Both the position numbers and the translations under genes were made by a program. The notes below the pieces were generated by a model, which ran no database searches, was not told where the DNA came from, and saw only the letters and a list, made by a program, of their open reading frames with translations. Below, one piece after another: positions 1 to 11,988 of a stretch of DNA of 64,000 nucleotides. The stretch is from Artocarpus heterophyllus. Its lineage: Eukaryota > Streptophyta > Magnoliopsida > Rosales > Moraceae. The stretch covers positions 8,561,187 to 8,625,186 of the forward strand of contig CM046335.1 in NCBI GenBank assembly GCA_025403435.1. Reading direction: 5' to 3'. Each line of letters begins with the position of its first letter. Position 1 is the stretch's first letter.

Positions 1-939
1 GCGTATTCTAATTAATTGGTGATATGAACTATGAAAGGGTAATAGCTTGATGCATTAAGGAACCAACAAGTATATTCCATTTTCAAAGTTTAACATATAT
101 TTAGTTATTAAAAAAACATCTTTCTAATCAGTCTTTTTTTTTAATAGAAATATCCCTTATTAGATCGGAGCCATGGGTGATGCCAAACTAAAAGACGGCA
201 TAATTTATACACACACAAAAAGGGCAATAGGTGATTATAAACAAATTTGAGCATGTCCATTTGAACAGCAGTGGAACAACGCAAAATGTGCGTCTACTTG
301 GTCAAAGGTTCACTTTGGTCAGTCATTGCGACTCACCAAAATTCAATGCCGTTGATTGAGGACTATAGACAATTACACTGACTATTGACTGAGGAAAACG
401 TCAAAGTCTAAATATTGTCACCATATACTACTAAAGAATAAAGATTAAGAGTGCATTTGAAAAGTATTTTAGTTCAAAGAAGTTTTTGCTACGACGTATT
501 CTTTTATAAAATTTAAATTGTTATAGTGTTTTTAATTTAAACTTTTATTTTAAACTACGGTTTCAAAACCCTCTAAAAATTATTGAGAAACAAATGTCTT
601 TTAACACTAGTTTATGTTTTAATAAAATTTATCTTAAAAATATAAATAATCCTACAACAATTAGAGAACTAACGAGAGGCGTTTTTATTTATTAATCGGT
701 ATTTGTTTTCAAAAAACTATTAATTACAAAGATTATGCCAATAATTTAAGATTTTAATGGGTAATTAGTTAGGAGTTCTCTAATATTAAGGTGGCCTTGG
801 CTTAAAGAGGCCTTGGGAGTTAGGTAGTTGCCATTCATCCTCTTTTTATTTTTTTTCCCCAATTTTAGAGACCATCAATCCTTTCCTCCACATTTTGCCC
901 CTCAACAACTCCAAAGACAATTAAATTCCTACCACACAT
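1..939. other. AT-rich upstream region, no gene seen
   Basis: I see no coding exon or RNA gene here. The stretch is AT-rich with homopolymer runs. Positions about 440-600 resemble the degenerate 'GCTAC..TATAAAGT' type of small repeat found elsewhere in the window. The 3' part is the likely promoter of the calmodulin-like gene. Confidence 0.5.
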
Positions 940-1139
940 ATTCTAGCTCTTTATAACAACCTTTTCTCCAACGATAATTACCTCCAAAAATTCTTCCCAT
1001 TCCTTAACCCTCTTTATTAATTCCACACCCCTTCTGCAATTCTCTCTTTCTCACATAAAAACATATATACATGTTTTTTTGGTTTTCTCTCTTCCTCTTC
1101 TCCACACCACAATCCAATTAATATCTTTCTCCCAATATC
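940..1139 (+). promoter_or_regulatory. Probable core promoter and pyrimidine-rich leader of the CML gene
   Basis: A TTTATAA-like box lies near 950, and a CT-rich leader (TTCTCTC, CTCTTCCTCTTCTCC) runs from about 1040 to 1115, ending directly before the ATG at 1140. Pyrimidine-rich leaders are common in plant genes. The exact transcription start cannot be read from sequence. Confidence 0.3.
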
Positions 1140-1595
1140 ATGGATCCGACGGAACTTAAACGGGTGTTTCATATGTTCGACAAGAATGGAGATGGCCGGA
1201 TCACCAAGAAAGAGCTAAGTGACTCGTTAGAGAACCTTGGAATCTACATCCCCGACATGGACTTGTCCCAAATGATCGATAAAATCGACGCCAATGGCGA
1301 TGGGTACGTAGACATCGATGAATTTGGCGTGTTGTATCGCACCATAATGGACGAGAGGGACGAGGAGGAGGACATGAGGGAAGCGTTCAACGTGTTCGAC
1401 CAGAACGGGGACGGGTTTATAACCGTTGAGGAGTTGAGGTCGGTGTTGTCTTCCTTGGGGCTCAAGCAAGGACGGACGATAGAGGATTGCAAGAAGATGA
1501 TAAACAAGGTTGACGTTGATGGGGATGGCATGGTTAACTTCAAGGAGTTTAAGCAGATGATGAAAGGTGGTGGCTTTGCTGCCCTTAGTACTTGA
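1140..1595 (+). CDS. CML7: Calmodulin-like protein, CML7/CML3 type, four EF-hands
   Basis: Intronless 151-residue calcium sensor. Four canonical 12-residue EF-hand loops are visible at residues 14-25 ([12 protein letters not shown]), 50-61 ([12 protein letters not shown]), 87-98 ([12 protein letters not shown]) and 125-136 ([12 protein letters not shown]). Each has Asp at position 1 and Glu at position 12, so all four should bind calcium. An acidic linker ([13 protein letters not shown]) joins the two lobes, and the tail is [12 protein letters not shown]. The length and the opening [10 protein letters not shown] match Arabidopsis CML7 (At1g05990) and CML3. No transit peptide, membrane segment or prenylation CaaX box is seen, so a soluble cytosolic or nuclear sensor is likely. 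The ATG follows a CT-rich leader and has no upstream in-frame competitor. Telling CML7 from CML3 needs a tree. Confidence 0.93.
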   Translation: MDPTELKRVFHMFDKNGDGRITKKELSDSLENLGIYIPDMDLSQMIDKIDANGDGYVDIDEFGVLYRTIMDERDEEEDMREAFNVFDQNGDGFITVEELRSVLSSLGLKQGRTIEDCKKMINKVDVDGDGMVNFKEFKQMMKGGGFAALST

Positions 1596-1599
1596 TCAA

Positions 1600-3000
1600 G
1601 TTTAGCCAAAAAATAAAAAAATGTTTATGTGGTTTTTGTTTTTAATACAAAATACGTCCCGTATTATAATCCCACAACCACGACATGTTACTTGAGAATT
1701 GGTTTTCCAAGCTGGCCATATCTCCTTATAGAAGAATATCAGCTTTGTAGTTTTCCAAATTCTAGTGTTCAACTATTTTTTTTTTTTTTTTCTATCTTCT
1801 GCCTTTAGGTTTTCTTGAATTAATTTGTAGTATATAAGGATGACATTTGTATGCATGCATGGACGTGAATACGTATACATATCATCTTTATGTATCCGTC
1901 CTTTCTTTTAATATGATGGTTGGTCTACAAATAATTTTATTGTTCTTATTCAATTATGTAATAGGATAATAGCAAAAATCTATCGTGTTTTGAGATTATC
2001 TTTGTTATTTTTGTAACCAAACAAATTCATCATACCCTTTTTTCTAATGGCACAAGATCCATCCATGATATCCATTTTTCTTTTTGAAAAAAAAAAAACT
2101 ATGCAAAAAGGACTTTTTTTATCCTTCACAATAATTGGATTTGATTTTAAGAACGAAATTTTGTGGAGTATTAACAAACTCAATTCAAAAAAAAAAAGAA
2201 TAAAAATAAAAAACCATGATTTCTTTCATGAGGAATAATAGTCACTTTTCGCACAACTACATTATGTGATGCTTTATCGATAATAAATCAAGATTTATTA
2301 TGTATTTATTATGTCAATCCAAGTCAACAATACAACAAAAACTCATTATCATAAATAATTTAGGTTTATATTTATCTGAACATTTTTAGTTATTAGCAAT
2401 ACTTAAATATTCACCGTATCATTTTTGGTCGATGACTAATCAAAGTCTTCTGAAATATTAACTGTGCCAGTTTATATTTACATATTATCACATTGTTAAA
2501 AGTTTAGGGACTTTTTTAGCCTATTAAATTAATTTGTCACAATGTCAAAAATTTCAGGACTATTTTAGCTCATTAAATTAATTTAAGAACCAAAATGTCA
2601 CAATATTAAAAATTCAAGGACTTATAAAGTTATTTACCTAAAAATAAATAAATAAATAATCAAACAAACAAATAAACGAATAAAGGAGGAAAATCTTGTC
2701 ATGAAAGCACTAACACGAGAGTTGAGACTTGAGATAAATTTCGTGCAAACAGCTACTACCATATGCTACTACTATTAATTTCAGTTATATTTGTTCACCT
2801 TCTCAATTATCAAATAACGGATTATTTGTGGTAATGACCTATTTTTCGATCCTACTCTCAATCCCTCCTACCAAAAAATACTTTAAGGAAAACACAAATC
2901 ATCTTCTCTCTACAGAGTTTCAAACGGAGCTAAAATTTTTATTTTTTTACTTAAGACTTAAGATTATGTAGATATATTGATTAAAAGTTTTTCTTAATTT
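1600..3000. other. AT-rich intergenic stretch after the CML gene
   Basis: No credible gene. Positions 1596-1960 are the likely 3' UTR and terminator zone of the CML gene. Around 2505-2620 a motif of the type GACTATTTTAGCTCATTAAATTAATTT occurs twice in tandem with slight changes (first copy near 2509, second near 2557). Two short poly-A tracts lie at 2088-2098 and 2187-2196. Confidence 0.5.
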
Positions 3001-3007
3001 TTCTAGT

Positions 3008-3190
3008 GTGATTAGTTTTAGTTTAAAAGGTGTCTATGTAATTTGTATAAAGCGTAAGACGTATCAGTGTAATTTATCCATTTTGTTAAAGACTGAAAAT
3101 TTATCAAATTTTTAACGATAAATTACATTGACACTCCTTGTGTTTTACCCTAATTACAACGATATCCTCAACCAAAACTAATCACACTAA
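3008..3190. repeat. Inverted repeat, arms of about 70 bp
   Basis: The segment starting TGTGATTAGTTTTAGTTT near 3008 is matched in reverse complement by the segment ending CCAAAACTAATCACA near 3186. The arms also share the GTGTAATTTATC / GATAAATTACATTGACAC end around 3075 and 3118. The spacer is only about 40 bp. The same sequence recurs once more, in the orientation of the left arm, at 5290-5360. This suggests a terminal repeat of a DNA transposon. Confidence 0.6.
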
Positions 3191-3531
3191 CACTTGTTGA
3201 CTTAATTCTACTAATATTTTGTTTCAGAATGACCAAAGTATCCATTTTAATCTCAGCCATTAATCTATAAAATTAGATCTTAACTATTAATTTGGAGAAA
3301 AAACAAAAAATATCCCTTATGTTTTAGTTAAATACAATATTTGTCTTTGGGTTTTTGAAAATTCAAAAAGTATCCCATATGTTTTTCAAACCACCCAAAA
3401 ACCATCATTTCTTTTAACTTTTCTAGTTTATTTTGAAAAGATGACTAAACTGTCCTTGAAACGCAAATACAATCTAAGATATATATATTAGGTTATGTTA
3501 GCTTTCAAACACCCTTCTCTTGAATTCACCA

Positions 3532-3830
3532 TTAATATGAATGAAATTTTGAACATCCATTTGATTTTTTTAACACCCGTTTGATTTTTTTGAAGGATAT
3601 AAGTTTTTGTTTTCATTTGATAAAGAAAGTGAAAACTTTTAAAAAAAAAAAAAAAGAATCAAAACTTAGTATTAAAAAATTTTGAATGCTCATTTGAATT
3701 TTTTAGGCTCAATAACAATGTGACCAAATTTTCTTGTATTTTGAACACCTATTTTCTTTTTGAAATGGAAAAAAAAATTATATCCTTCAAAAAAAAAAAA
3801 TCAAATGGGTGTTTAAAAATTCATTCATTA
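3532..3830. mobile_element. Miniature inverted-repeat element of about 300 bp
   Basis: The left arm reads ATGAATGAAATTTTGAAC ... CATTTGATTTTTTT ... GAAGGATATAAG (3537-3612). The right arm is its reverse complement, TTATATCCTTCAAAA ... TCAAATGGGTGTTTAAAA ... TTCATTCATTA (about 3778-3830). The left arm has an internal 20-bp duplication around AACACCCGTTTGATTTTT. There is no coding content, so it is a typical miniature inverted-repeat (MITE-like) structure. Confidence 0.6.
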
Positions 3831-4137
3831 TTCGAAAAGTTAGCATAGCTCAACAAAAATCTTTGTATCATGTTTGTACTTCAACAATCTTTTGGTTATT
3901 TAAAAAAAATTAAACAAAAAAAGTTAATAGAATCGATGGTTTTTGAATAGTTGAAAAATATATGATTACTTTTTGAATTTAAAAAAACCCAAAAATAAAT
4001 ATTGTATTCTTTTTTTTTAATAGCACAAATGTTGTATTTAAGTAAAACATGAGATATATTATTTTTATTTTCTCATTTATTTGAAAAAACAAACCCTAAA
4101 TACTAAGTAGACAAAAAAAGACCCCTAGTTGGAGACC

Positions 4138-4515
4138 TCCCTCCTTCTCGACCTCCTTTTGCACGCCGTTGTTCGCTCATGCTGTCGCCATCTTCAGCTC
4201 TAGGTACCCAAAGCCTAAGACGTACACACCCCCAAAACCACCCCCTCTCCTCCCGACCTCCCTCAACCTAGCCCAACTCGTCACCCACCCTCCTCTCACC
4301 CTTCCCTCCCAGGCTGTTGCCGACACCCTCCACACCAAGGCCCCCTTAGCTGTCGCCTTGTTGCCCACCCCCTCCAACCTCTCCATCACGTCACCCACCA
4401 CCCCAAGCCCTAACCCATACCACCCCATCACCTCCTACCTCTCCCACGTCGTAGCCCAACCCTTCTCCACCTTGTTGCGCCCCTTACCCCCCCCCCCCCC
4501 CCCCCCCCCCACAGC
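4138..4515. repeat. C-rich, strand-asymmetric block ending in a run of about 23 C
   Basis: In a very AT-rich neighbourhood, this stretch is mostly C and T with few G on the plus strand, and ends in an uninterrupted C run around 4489-4511. A proline-rich open frame crosses it (4169-4600) but has no recognisable domain, and its tail (IIYYFLFFYFL) comes from the AT-rich flank. I treat the frame as fortuitous. Confidence 0.6.
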
Positions 4516-5554
4516 ATGCCTGGCTGAGAGAATAATATATTATTTTTTATTTTTTTATTTTTTGATAAATAGATATGAAATTAGTAAGTGTTTTTTGTGA
4601 AACTAAAATTAGTTAGTTTGATTTCTTAATTTATTAAATTTTAGTTCCTAGAATTAACTATTTTATAAATTTAGTTAGTGTAATTTGTGAAATCAATTAG
4701 TTTAGGGTGTGAAATTTGTTAATGTGGTAGTTTTTGTGATTGTTGATTATAGAATTTATTAGATTAGTTTCTTTTCATTGTGTTGGAATTAGTTTGCTTT
4801 GCTTGGTTGATTGTGAAATTAGGTTGTTAGAATTAGTTTGCTTTTAACATATTATGACTTATGGATTTTTTTTGGACTATCTAATTTTATCTTTTCCTTT
4901 TGCTACAACTATATTTTATCTTACTTTGGCCATGTAATTGTTAGATATGTATTTTAGATATGTTTCTATGTTGTATGCTATTCTAGTAGATAAAGAATAA
5001 TTATGACATTCATTTTAAATGTAAATTTTTCAAAAAAAATATTTTCACTATTGTTAGATTGAAATTTAAATATAATTACAAGTTTGTTCAAATAGTGTAG
5101 ACTTATCTTTTAATGTCAAAGAAGGTCAAAAATATATTTTTTAGGTACATAAATATCTTAAAATGCTTTATGATAGACGGTGGGGTAATTTTAGTATTTT
5201 AAACAAAATTAACAATCAATTAACGGTCAACTTTCATGGTCGACTAACTGAAGGGGTCTCTGTTATTTTTTAGAAAGGTCAGAGGGTCTGAGTGTGGTTA
5301 GTTTTGTTTTAAAAGGTGTTACTATAATTAACATAAAACACAGGGGTGTCAGTGTCAAAGACAAAAAGGCGGAGGAGTATATATGCAAAAAGGACTTTTG
5401 CCAAGTACGCCCACGGGCCATATTGTCGAACTTCCTTTCCCCTTCCTGGCAAGGCGTGCAGTGACCTGAACACCTCTTTCTTCACTGCAGTTTACATGCA
5501 ATTGTCGTTTATGCATTCTTCTTCGGACTTGGCTCTGTTTAGGAAATTGGGGAT

Positions 5555-7619
5555 ATGGCGATTCGGTTCTTGGCTCAACTCTCTCTCCGGAGATCCCATT
5601 ATCATCTTAAAATTCTCTTCTCCAAACCCGTTCTTAGCAGAAGAAGCAGGTATTCCTCCTCCTCCTTTGCTTATTTCAGTGCAATAACTTTACAAGTTGA
5701 CTCTCTCTGTCTGTTGACCAAATTACAAACCAATCATTCAAATAAAGAATCCATTTTTTGTCATTTGAAAGTGAAATCCTATACTTTTTCTTGTATTACT
5801 ACTTATTATCATTGCAATTAAAGATTCTTTTTTGTACTTGAAAACTCTAGTTTGTAGTGAATTTAGGGATTTAGTATAGTTTTCTCAGAGTGTAGTAGTT
5901 TGGGTGATTTTGTATGCAAGGTTATGGTTGAGGAGCCTCCTTTTGGACAAGGGCAACGATGGATTCAGTAGGTTGGGTATTTCGAAGGGCTGACGAGGTT
6001 GTGGGCCCACAAATATGTAAGCCGTTGATCATGGTGATGGTGCTGATGATTCTAAGATGAAGAGAAAGAAGCTCAAGGGAAAAAGAGCTGTTGTGAGGTG
6101 ACTCAAGTTCTTTAGGTGGAAGAAAATGAAATAGTATGAGAGAATGACTGCAGAAGAAAAAATCCTCTACAAGCTAAAAAAGGTAGAGAGTCTTTAATTG
6201 AATTTGAGCCCCCACTTGATTGAGTACTTTTGGTCGAAAATTTTGAAGAAATTTTGTTGATTTGTTCCCCTAGGCAAGGAGGAAAGAGGAAAGGCTTGTT
6301 TAAGCTCTTAAGAAGATTGAGCCTTCCGAGACATCGGAGACAACCCATGATCCGAAGATATTGACACCAGAGGAGCTTTTTTTCTTTCTGAAGATGGGTC
6401 TGAAGTGCAAGAACTATGTTCGAGTTGGTAGGCGCGGAATCTACCAGGGTGTTATTCTGAACATGCACTTGTAATGGAAGAAGCATCAGACTCTGAAGGT
6501 GGAGGTGAAGACATTCACGCTGGAGGAAGTAAAAGAGATTCCCTTGGAGCTGGCGAGATTGACTGGAGGCATTGTGCTAGCTCTTCATGAGGAGAACATG
6601 ATCATTATGTACAGAGGGAAGAACTATTCTCAGCCGCCCACAGAGATGATGTCGCCCAGGGAAACTCTTTCTAGGGAGAAGGCTATCTCTTATTATTAAC
6701 TTTGCTCTTTCTTGTGTCTTTAAGTATGAGAATTGAGTCAAATGTTCACAGTCTTAAACATGATTACTGAGGAAATCTCAAATATGAATACAATCAGGGA
6801 AAACCTTACTCTTTTTCTGCATATGAGAATCAATCAATCATATACATATTACTCTCACTTTGAAATGCTACAGATATATCTATAAATGCAAAAGCAATAA
6901 CGAGTTTAAATTTCATCATCTCCAACCGGTTGTGTGTCTTCTAAAAACTGTAGAATATAGTTTTTTCTCATCTGTCTGTGGTTCTTATCTCCCTTGCTTA
7001 GGCTTTGGATAAATCCAAGTACAGAGATGGCCTCCGTGGTGTGAGGAAATATATTCCAAAACTCGAACAAGACCTCGAATTGCTAAAAGCAAAGGCCAAG
7101 AGCAAGCCTGAAAGTATCACTAATGCTGTTGAAGAAATCCAAGGGACAGATATAGGGGTTATAGAATCTGAAATTTATTCAAACATCCAGTGGGAGAATC
7201 CAGATAAGCTAAAAGAAATAGAAGATAGAAGCAACGAAGAATCTGACCATGATCTTGTTATGAAAGCTGAGTTGGTTTCAGATTCCGAGGGCCTATCAGA
7301 TCTTTTTGAGACCGACTCTGAATCACGTGCCGAGGAGAAAGTAGAATGGCCTATCTATCTGGAAGAGTTTGAAAAGTTTACAGTAAAGAGCAACAAGGAA
7401 CGTGAAGATTTTGAGGATCACCTACGGCAAATATCTGTAGACTCAAAGAAGGAAAATTCATCGAGCGAGGATGTGGATTTGCAGAATTTGGATGAGGTTG
7501 ATAAGTTGTTTCTGCGTGCTGTTTCTCTTTTGAAGAGCAGGAGAAGATGGTTTTGTAAAGTACTTACTAGCATAACTGATTCAATGTATCATTTTTCTAT
7601 GGAGTTATTTTTTTTTTAG
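5555..7619 (+). pseudogene. Decayed CRM (CRS1/YhbY) domain gene
   Basis: The reading resembles plant single-CRM-domain RNA-binding proteins of the At3g25440/At4g13070 kind, which act in organelle RNA processing. The pieces are: a targeting-type N-terminus (MAIRFLAQLSLRRSHYHLK) from 5555 with donor at 5651; a second coding stretch from about 5920 to 6182; intron 6183-6273; the CRM exon 6274-6681 (LTPEELFFFLKMGLKCKNYV, GRRGIYQGVIL, ELARLTGGIVL, MYRGKNYSQPP); and a last exon from 7002 (DGLRGVRKYIPKLEQDLELL) to the TAG at 7617. The frame is broken by TGA 6099, TAG 6132, TAA 6301 and TAA 6472. Apparent frameshifts lie near 5960 and 6023, and the second intron opens with GC, not GT. Splice sites and residues are otherwise well kept, so inactivation looks fairly recent. 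Antisense or short open frames inside it are not genes. Confidence 0.82.
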
Positions 7620-8427
7620 TTATAGGAGGGAATTTCTTTCTTTCTTTCTTTCTTTTTTTTCTTTTTGGAAGGGGGAAAAATTTGCTTTAGCGTTTGCTCA
7701 AGTAGTATTCATGAGGATTGTTTAGCCCCGTTCTACATTTTGGAAAGTATCATGTGCCTGGATGTTTCTGCAGTCAACAACAATACTCTGTTGGATTAAC
7801 CTCTTATTGCTTTTTTAAGGTATGAGACAGCATCAAACAAAAGCATATCCGTTTGTGTAGATCCCAATTTTACAAGTAAATTTGTAATTAGTTGAAAAAA
7901 ATATGGTGAAAATTGCGAATGAAAACATATTTTTAAGTAAAGAGCAAACTGAATCATTTAAACAAGTCATCTCTATGATTTAGCGCGAGTGTGGACCCAT
8001 CATGGGCATGTTGCAAAGATGATTGGATTAGATTAAATCTTAATATTTTGTTTAATGAAAAACTTTAAAGAATTAGATTGGATCAGTTTTTATTCAATCT
8101 ATGCTTAAATCTTCTTAGAAGAGGCTTAGGCAATCCATTGCTAAAGCATGGATTAAATATAATTTTTGTACATCTTGAAAATATTGACAAGAATTATTTT
8201 TTGCCCCTCTAATTTAAAAAAATTAAAAATTCAGCCAAAATTTGAAAATTTTTTACAAAGGGGCTCCTATTTTAAGAATACAACACAAAACATGATTAAA
8301 TTGGCAAAATTTTTATCATATTCATTCTAATACAATTAAATCCAATCTAATCCTCTATGACTGTGCTATCAAATGCAGCAAACGAGCCTAAGAGTATAAA
8401 GTTAAGAGGAGAACTGGATAAAGAAAT
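7620..8427. other. Convergent intergenic region
   Basis: It lies between the 3' ends of the CRM pseudogene (plus) and the first FRF gene (minus). It contains a CTTT microsatellite (about 7637-7665) and AT-rich sequence. No exon is seen. Confidence 0.5.
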
Positions 8428-9292
8428 TCAAGAGTCTGAAACTTCATTCTCAAGTTCTTTTATGTTCTTAAAAATATCTTGAACTCTTTTAGACAAGTGA
8501 TCAGTATGCGGCTCTATATCATTCAAAATCAAACGTAATTGTTCCTCATAAGCTGCGCATCGACGTTTATATCGCTGTCTTTCATTGCTCAGCTCTAGCG
8601 TCAACTCGCGGATTCTCCGATCTTTCTCATCCTGCAACAAGGTTAAAAAAATGGTCAAAGATAATAACAAGGACATAAGTACACAACCACCAAGCTACAT
8701 ATGCAGCTAATGGGGTCAGAAAAAGAAAACAAACCTCGTTGACCAAACTTTTCCCCGATCCTCGCAACGGTACTTTACTTGGAGACATCAAGGTGTGATT
8801 ATGCTCTTTGACGAATTTGGTGACGACCCACTTTTCTCCATCTCTTAGAGCTACCCTCAGCATAGCAGGACAACCTTCTCTAGTTATAGGCGGCGGAGGA
8901 AGAACTCTATCTTTCCTACACACGTATTTCTTCTCACGGAAACCTTCTTTTGAACAAACAAAATCTTGACCTATAACCATGTTGTTTATTCGCGAACGCC
9001 TGTTATGGTGAATGCGTACAGTAAACCCAGTATGCCTTCCGTAAACAATGTAAAATTCTCTAGCATCTTCCCTTGATTTGAACTCCATGCCCATATATGG
9101 CTCTACGGCATTGCCCATCATGGGTAAGCTCTCGTTAGACTGTTCCACAGTCGTATGAAGAACCCCATTTGTACATAAATCAATATCTCTTGAGATTTCA
9201 TCGTCAACCAACACATGCTCATCGTAACTTTCGATTTGCAAGCACCTTTCGCTTTCATCCGAATCAAATGAATGATTCGACACGCTTTCCAT
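8428..9292 (-). CDS. FAR1-domain FRF-type protein (copy a)
   Basis: Two coding exons, 9292-8735 and 8631-8428 (phase 0; donor AACGAG|GTTTGT, acceptor TTGTTGCAG|GATGAG), give 253 residues. Residues 79-171 form a FAR1 DNA-binding domain of the WRKY-GCM1 zinc-finger fold. Its candidate zinc ligands are Cys113, Cys141, His164 and His166 (FVKEHNHTL). Residues 187-253 are a charged heptad-like coiled coil (ELTLELSNERQRYKRR ... FKNIKELENEV), suited to dimerisation. No MULE transposase or SWIM domain is present, as in the short FRS-related factors of Arabidopsis (FRF1-4; At2g43280/At3g59470 group), thought to modulate FHY3/FAR1-type transcription. It is the first of three paralogues here. The 5' leader appears to contain at least one intron (9342-9470). 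Confidence 0.9.
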
Positions 9293-10460
9293 TGATCACC
9301 TTGCAGAACAGATTCAAACAAGCTGGATATTCGTCACTAGCCTGCAATCCGGCAAGACAAGGTTCAGATTGCTTCAATTGCTAGTTTGTTTATCATGCAA
9401 CCTTAACAAATATGGACCAATCCATAGAGGTTAAAATGGAAATGAGAAACCAGCAGTAATCAGTTTTTACCTGCAATTTCCCATTAGCTAAAAGCTCAAC
9501 ATCAGTATCTGATACTGTCTTCCAAGTGAAGTCCAACAATTAAGTCTTAGTGGGTATTTTTCTCGGGAAAAGGATGAGCTTTCCGATTGAACATTGATGT
9601 GGGACAATTTTGCTTTATGCTATGAAACCAAATTTGGAAGCAATTAACAGTAGGAGCTAAATAATGGATGGCTAAGGAAAACCATAGAGAGGCTAAGTAG
9701 GGGACTTAAGGTGCCAATCTCCAGGCTCAAATCGTCAAACAGCTCCTAGTGGGGTTTCATGACTTTCAACTGGCTGATCCACCAAAAAAGAAAAGAAAAG
9801 AAAGTGTAATTAACAACAATTAAAGTGTAAATCTTTCAAAGAAAAAAAAAAAGGAAACAATTATACCATCACTCAAAGATAACACTAACATAGAATCATG
9901 ATTAAATGTGCATTGTCATTTGTCAGTCTTGTTTTCCAATCCAGACACAACAAAAAAAGGAAAAAAAAGAAAAGAAAAGAGTATTGCAGCAATGTTCACG
10001 TTCTTCACCTTTAAAACATCCATGAATATGTGGGAAAAACAATAATAAAATTATGAAATTGAATTCAAACCTAAAGACAGTTTTTAAGCAAAAAACTCTT
10101 TTACAGCACTAAAGAGTTTTTTTTTTTTTGGACGAAATGAAGAATTAGGTTATAACTTATACCTGACGTGAGTTCTTTCAACTAATCAGATTTCTCAGGA
10201 AAAACAACGAAGCCCAGGAATTGAATAAAAACAGCATTAAAATTAGAATCTTATCCCTATCGATGATAATGAATTAGTCTCGGCATTAGCTCTACTAAGA
10301 CGCCCCCAAATCCAATTGATGTTCATCCCTGACCGATTCAAAACAACGGTCGAGAATAGAAAGCTAAAGTTGAGTCTTTTGGCCGAGAAGTTTTTCAGAG
10401 AAGGAAGCAGAAACAGAAAAACAATGGAAAATCCATGCTTGAAGAAGAAGAAGAAGACGA
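9293..10460 (-). promoter_or_regulatory. Spliced 5' leader and promoter side of FRF copy a
   Basis: On the minus strand, ATTGCAG|GTAAAAAC (donor at 9470) and ATTGCAG|GCTAGTGAC (acceptor at 9342) bound a 129-bp leader intron. A second candidate donor, CGTCAG|GTATAAG, lies at 10162. A CT-rich tract (GTCTTCTTCTTCTTC, minus strand) near 10440-10458 could mark the first leader exon. A plus-strand open frame at 10435-10713 overlaps this and is not supported. Confidence 0.45.
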
Positions 10461-10713
10461 ATTTGGCGTGGAATTGAAGCGGTCCAGTTCTGTACGTGGA
10501 TTAGCTGAGACGAAGAGCAGAGAGGACAGACGGAGACGTGATATTAGTGTGGGGCCTGCCATGTACGGTCCAGATCAGCTGATCTCTGTGCACCTGGGCC
10601 CCACTAACAGAGCTGCCACTGTGCCACGTTTTCTTGCACTCTTGGAGGCTTTTAAACCACTGTCATTTGCATGTCTACGTCATAGCTCATACGACGTCGT
10701 TTTAGGTGCCTGA

Positions 10714-11988
10714 AATTAATTTTTTTGCTTGATAGTAAGAAAAGGTTTTTATTTATCAGCCCGTCAAGGTTGCAAAGATAACCATGATAACGTACTATTA
10801 TCTGAAGACGGTTAAAAACACGTTTTGCACTGGTTTTTTAAAAACTTAAAAATTGCTTGGGCATCGTAACAATTTATCGGTTAGAATTAAAAATAAATAA
10901 ATTTAAATCACAATTTATATTTTGAGCTTGTGTATGATAAAGTGCGTCAAAATATTAGTTTAGTTAGTAAAAAAAGTTCAAATCACACCATTTATAGTTT
11001 AATCCATAAATTGGTTAAAAAGTAGTTTTTATAACTTAAAAAAGGGTTAAAACTGACTCTCTTAAACAAGCACATTAAATGTATCTACAAGAGTGTTCAC
11101 TTATAAATCCTATAATATAAGACGCACTCTTTATTAATGTACAATGTTCAACACTAGCACCACCCAACAATACTATTCTTACCACTTATGGCTTCATTTA
11201 GGAAACACGTTAGAAAAATAAAATTCAATTTTGCTACGATGTAAAGTTCTCACATACTACAATAAAAAGCAAAAATTTGTTACAATATGAAGCTCTCATA
11301 TACTATAATTTTTAAATTTCAACTGATTTTTCAAACACACTCTACATTTTTACTTTTGAGGAAAAGATAGATGCGTCAAGATCACACCACGGGCGGCTAC
11401 GAGCGCTCTTGGAGCATGTTGAAGACCAGACACAGAAAGACTATCAACCAAAAATCGGACCCATCGTTAACCACATGAGAGAAATCAGGAATTCAGAAGC
11501 TTTCATAAAATCAGTAGGCACATGCTCAAAACATGTACTACACCCTGTGATGCTTGTTGTTGGAAAATTCCAGTAATACTGTTCATGGAAGCTTCTATCC
11601 ATATCAACATAGTTCGAAACATTTCTAGTGCATTCGGCACAACCAACTTTATTTCAAAATTTTATTTTTAGTTAAATTCTCTAACGGCCTAGTACTTGCA
11701 AACATCCCGATTTCCTCTGTATTTTTTTTTTCTTTTGGCTGAGACATTTTAGGACAACGTAGGGCAAAACCAACTTGGCCAATATGCTTCCGTTAGCATT
11801 AACCAAAAAACAGGAGGTTTTTTCCCCTTTGTTCGTCTTGGTTTGAAGATTCAACTAACAGAAACTGATTTTAAGGAATATTCAGTGCTGCACATGATTA
11901 AAATGTTTTGTGAAGCTGAATTTGAAGAATTACATTGATCTAGTTAAATATATGGCACATAACTAGCTAGCGATGTTAAATTACAAGG
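10714..11988. other. Intergenic region between FRF copies a and b
   Basis: No gene seen. At about 11160-11345 there is a degenerate copy of the small dispersed repeat (GTAAAGTTCTCACATACTACAA ... GAAGCTCTCATATACTATAA ... TTTTTCAAACACACTC) described under the MITE family. Confidence 0.5.

Larger units (their letters stand above)
3118..5365. mobile_element. Possible non-autonomous DNA transposon with long terminal inverted repeats (Mutator-like?)
   Basis: The left end (about 3118-3240: GACACTCCTTGTGTTTTA ... CCAAAACTAATCACAC ... GAATGACCAAAGTATCC) is matched in reverse complement by the right end (about 5205-5360: GTGTGGTTAGTTTTG ... ATAAAACACAGGGGTGTCAGTG). Long imperfect inverted ends are typical of Mutator-like elements. 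The interior carries a miniature element at 3532-3830 and a strikingly C-rich block at 4138-4515, which could be a captured gene fragment. No transposase is visible. I did not find a convincing 9-bp target duplication. An alternative is two independent small-element copies that happen to flank this stretch. Confidence 0.4.

Noticed and set aside
4169..4600. 143-codon proline-rich frame
   Set aside because: It follows from the C-rich tract and runs into AT-rich flank. No family signature, and it lies inside a repeat-flanked region.
10435..10713. 92-codon plus-strand frame
   Set aside because: It overlaps the probable leader and promoter of FRF copy a. The initial poly-Glu is the reverse of a CT-rich leader, and no homologous motif is seen.
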